NCBI RefSeq assembly: GCF_051967575.1
Contig: NZ_JBQCJW010000062.1
Coordinates: forward strand, 1-6,203
DNA: 6,203 nucleotides
Direction of reading: 5' to 3'
Source: Solibacillus silvestris_B
Lineage (GTDB): Bacteria > Bacillota > Bacilli > Bacillales_A > Planococcaceae
Positions 4,739 to 6,203 of the stretch are shown piece after piece. Each line of letters begins with the position of its first letter. The first letter of the stretch is position 1. Below the pieces are notes generated by a model. The model saw only the letters and a program-made list of their open reading frames with translations, did no database searches and was not told where the DNA came from. The translations under genes and the position numbers were made by a program.

Positions 4739-5511
4739 TAGTGTTGTTGAATATGGTCGATGACAGCATCGTTTCCATGTTGTTGAGCGTATTGTAATAG
4801 TAATAAATCTTGAATGAATTCATGTGCCTGCTGCTTCGTCAACAAGATACTTTTGTCGACGTCGAATTTAATCTTCATCATCTCCTTTGCTACACCGTTA
4901 GACATATCCATTTGCTTGACGATGCGAAATAGTGTTGTTAATTGATGCTTAGTAGCTGGGGCATCACCTCCTTTACGGTCTGGTTTAGGAAAGTCCTCAA
5001 TATCTTGCGTGAATAGCCCAGATGCTCTTGTAGCGGACAATACAGCGTCAATCAGCGCACGCTTCTTTGCCATCTTCAGAAGTGTGTTGACGATTGTAAA
5101 AGGGTCTTGATAACGGAAAGAAGCTTCTTTGTTATTGCATGAGCCGATTCCTTCAGCCTCTACGACACCTGTTTCCTTGTTTGATAATGTCACTCGTACT
5201 TCATATGAAAAAATCCCAACATCCCATTGCTCAATGCGGTTGATGACGTCGACAGTTTTAGAAAAGCCGAATGCATCACACAACTTTTCAGCACCTGGCT
5301 TTAACAATGTAGGCTTAGAAAAACCATCGATTGAGCCATAATCGACACCTCGTACCAACGATGTTTTTACAAATTCCTGTAGCTTGTCGATACGTTCCTT
5401 TGCTTTTATTGATGTAATGATTAAATCAGGTAGTGTTGACGATGGACTTGTTGTTACTTCCTTTTGTAGATGAACGACTTTGTTAGTAGTATCTTGTTTT
5501 TGTGGTTTCAT
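4738..5511 (-). CDS. Putative single-strand-annealing recombination protein (RAD52/ERF/DdrA-like), 257 aa
   Basis: I recognise the pattern rather than a named gene. Conserved-looking blocks are VRGVDYGSIDGFSKPTLLKP (53-72, running into GAEKL), GIGSCNNKE (121-129) and a helix NTLLKMAKKRALIDAVLSAT (142-161) ending in SGLFTQD. These recur in phage and plasmid proteins considered related to RAD52-like annealing proteins. The tail (ATKHQLTTLFRIVKQ, then LTKQQAHEFIQDL) resembles the C-terminal module often attached to ERF- and RAD52-like proteins. Such proteins coat and anneal single-stranded DNA during recombination. The N-terminal 25 residues are polar and probably disordered. The ATG at 5511 overlaps the upstream stop (ATGA), with AAAGGAG about 11 bases before it, so translation is coupled. 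A terminator follows directly. A different DNA-metabolism role is possible. Confidence 0.5.
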   Translation of the reverse strand: MKPQKQDTTNKVVHLQKEVTTSPSSTLPDLIITSIKAKERIDKLQEFVKTSLVRGVDYGSIDGFSKPTLLKPGAEKLCDAFGFSKTVDVINRIEQWDVGIFSYEVRVTLSNKETGVVEAEGIGSCNNKEASFRYQDPFTIVNTLLKMAKKRALIDAVLSATRASGLFTQDIEDFPKPDRKGGDAPATKHQLTTLFRIVKQMDMSNGVAKEMMKIKFDVDKSILLTKQQAHEFIQDLLLLQYAQQHGNDAVIDHIQQH

Positions 5512-5993
5512 TTGTTTTTTCGCTCCTTTGTTTGATGGATGACTTGCTCTGATAATTGAGATAAACGTACTGATGATTGTTCGAGTGAATGCTGCATTTT
5601 TTCACTAAGTTGAGAACTATACGCTAAACCTTTTGCCGCGCGGTTGATGACGTTACCCGTGATGATTCTTGAGGTGTTGTTGATAGATGTAAGTGAATCA
5701 TCGAGCTTTGTAGGTAATGTAGCAATGGCTGTAGACGAAAAGAAACGACGTCGATGTGTTTGGTCGAGTGTCGTTTCTACGGTATCAATAGCGATGGAAA
5801 TTCGTTTTCTCTCAATGACTAAATCAGAAAATAATGTGTAGTTATTTCGGTCGATAGCAATTAATACTGCCTCTTCAACTGTTTGTAGTTGCTGCGTTAA
5901 ATCCATATGAAGCTCCTTTATTTCCTTCGTTGTTAAATCAACACCATCTTCTAATGACGATACTTGGAAACGTTGTTTGAATCGTTTTAACAT
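5508..5993 (-). CDS. Unrecognised helical, coiled-coil-like protein, 161 aa
   Basis: No family is recognised. The protein is rich in Gln, Ser, Thr and charged residues, with heptad-like stretches at about 20-80 (KEIKELHMDLTQQLQTVEEA onward) and about 125-155 (SQLSEKMQHSLEQSSVRL onward). The two ends are basic (LKRFKQRF and KERKNK). It has no signal peptide or membrane segment, so a soluble oligomeric or scaffolding protein is likely. The second ATG (5993) is chosen because GGAGG ends 7 bases before it, while the first ATG (5999) sits only one base after GGAGG. Its stop overlaps the start of the putative annealing protein (ATGA), and its start lies beside the stop of the upstream winged-helix remnant. 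It is therefore the middle gene of one operon and may act with the annealing protein. Confidence 0.65.
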   Translation of the reverse strand: MLKRFKQRFQVSSLEDGVDLTTKEIKELHMDLTQQLQTVEEAVLIAIDRNNYTLFSDLVIERKRISIAIDTVETTLDQTHRRRFFSSTAIATLPTKLDDSLTSINNTSRIITGNVINRAAKGLAYSSQLSEKMQHSLEQSSVRLSQLSEQVIHQTKERKNK

Positions 5994-5995
5994 GT

Positions 5996-6154
5996 TCATT
6001 CCTCCGATACATTTTTATATTGGTGATAACCTTTTGCCGTCAACTTGATGAGAATGCCTTCTTCTCGATGACGTTTTACTAACAGCAACCCTTGATCTTC
6101 TAAATACAACAGAATCGAACGTTGCAATCGGTGTTTGTCAATATAGTTGTCGCA
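5996..6154 (-). pseudogene. C-terminal remnant of a small winged-helix-like protein (5' end missing)
   Basis: The minus-strand frame ending at the TGA 5998-5996 reads 52 protein-like residues: YIDKHRLQRSILLYLEDQGL, LLVKRHREEGILIKLTAKGY, then a short polar tail. The helix followed by two strand-like segments is what the second half of a winged-helix DNA-binding domain looks like. Upstream it meets a stop at 6157-6155 and then AT-rich sequence with several stops, and there is no ATG with a ribosome binding site. The front of the gene has therefore been lost at a junction near 6150. Its end overlaps the leader of the coiled-coil-like gene, so it was the preceding gene of that operon. The original promoter must lie outside the window or be lost. 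Confidence 0.55.
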
Positions 6155-6203
6155 TCAAGCTACTTAACTTTTCTATCAAAATCAAAATCTGTTCTATTAA
6201 AAT
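6152..6203. mobile_element. Foreign-looking right edge, possibly the end of an insertion sequence
   Basis: From about 6152 the coding pattern of the winged-helix remnant stops, and AT-rich sequence with stops in the gene's frame continues to the window edge. GCATCAAGCTACTTAACTTT at the boundary has a faint resemblance, from memory, to IS231/IS4-family ends (CAT...ATCAA.TTAAG). No transposase or second terminal repeat is visible, so this is only a junction call. Confidence 0.22.

Overview
The window reads as low-GC Gram-positive (Bacillota, probably Bacillaceae such as Bacillus or Lysinibacillus) accessory DNA. The reasons are strong AGGAGG-type ribosome binding sites before most genes, AT-rich intergenic DNA, TTG starts, and protein families typical of phages, integrative elements and plasmids in this group. 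No core chromosomal gene is visible, so species and replicon type (plasmid, integrated element or a draft contig) cannot be settled from the sequence.

Left module (about 1-3641). A control and excision block lies on the minus strand. It runs from an Xre-type repressor (1903 down to 1211), through a small excisionase-like HTH protein (1192-932) and a 59-residue protein that is only an integrase Arm domain (888-709), past a long-stem hairpin (580-638), to a tyrosine integrase cut off after its DNA-binding domains (543-73). A strong promoter sits before the repressor. Divergently on the plus strand, two overlapping genes encode a double winged-helix DNA-binding protein (2018-2848), perhaps a replication initiator, and a protein with two RusA-like resolvase segments (2835-3641). 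This is the layout of the lysogeny/excision end of a prophage, satellite or integrative element, with a divergent DNA-metabolism operon.

Middle (3642-3962). There is no intact gene here. The stretch holds a tRNA-T-arm-like sequence, a promoter-like pair of hexamers, and a short coding-looking stretch broken by two stops. A probable radC terminator lies at its right end. It may mark the border between two modules of different origin.

Right module (3963-6203). Everything is on the minus strand, and by eye it is richer in G+C and in TCGA/GTCGAC words than the left module. From upstream to downstream it holds the C-terminal remnant of a small winged-helix-like protein, a coiled-coil-like protein of unknown function, a putative single-strand-annealing (RAD52/ERF/DdrA-like) recombination protein, a hairpin terminator, a leader with further inverted repeats and a second terminator, and a RadC-family JAMM protein. 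The first three genes overlap or nearly touch, so they form one transcription unit.

Both edges cut genes: the integrase at the left and the winged-helix gene at the right. At each edge the homologous or coding-looking sequence stops abruptly and different sequence follows, which suggests insertion elements or rearrangement junctions. The most unusual observations are the stand-alone Arm-domain gene paired with its integrase paralogue, the two-segment RusA-like protein with complementary losses of catalytic motifs, and the stacked terminators in the radC leader.
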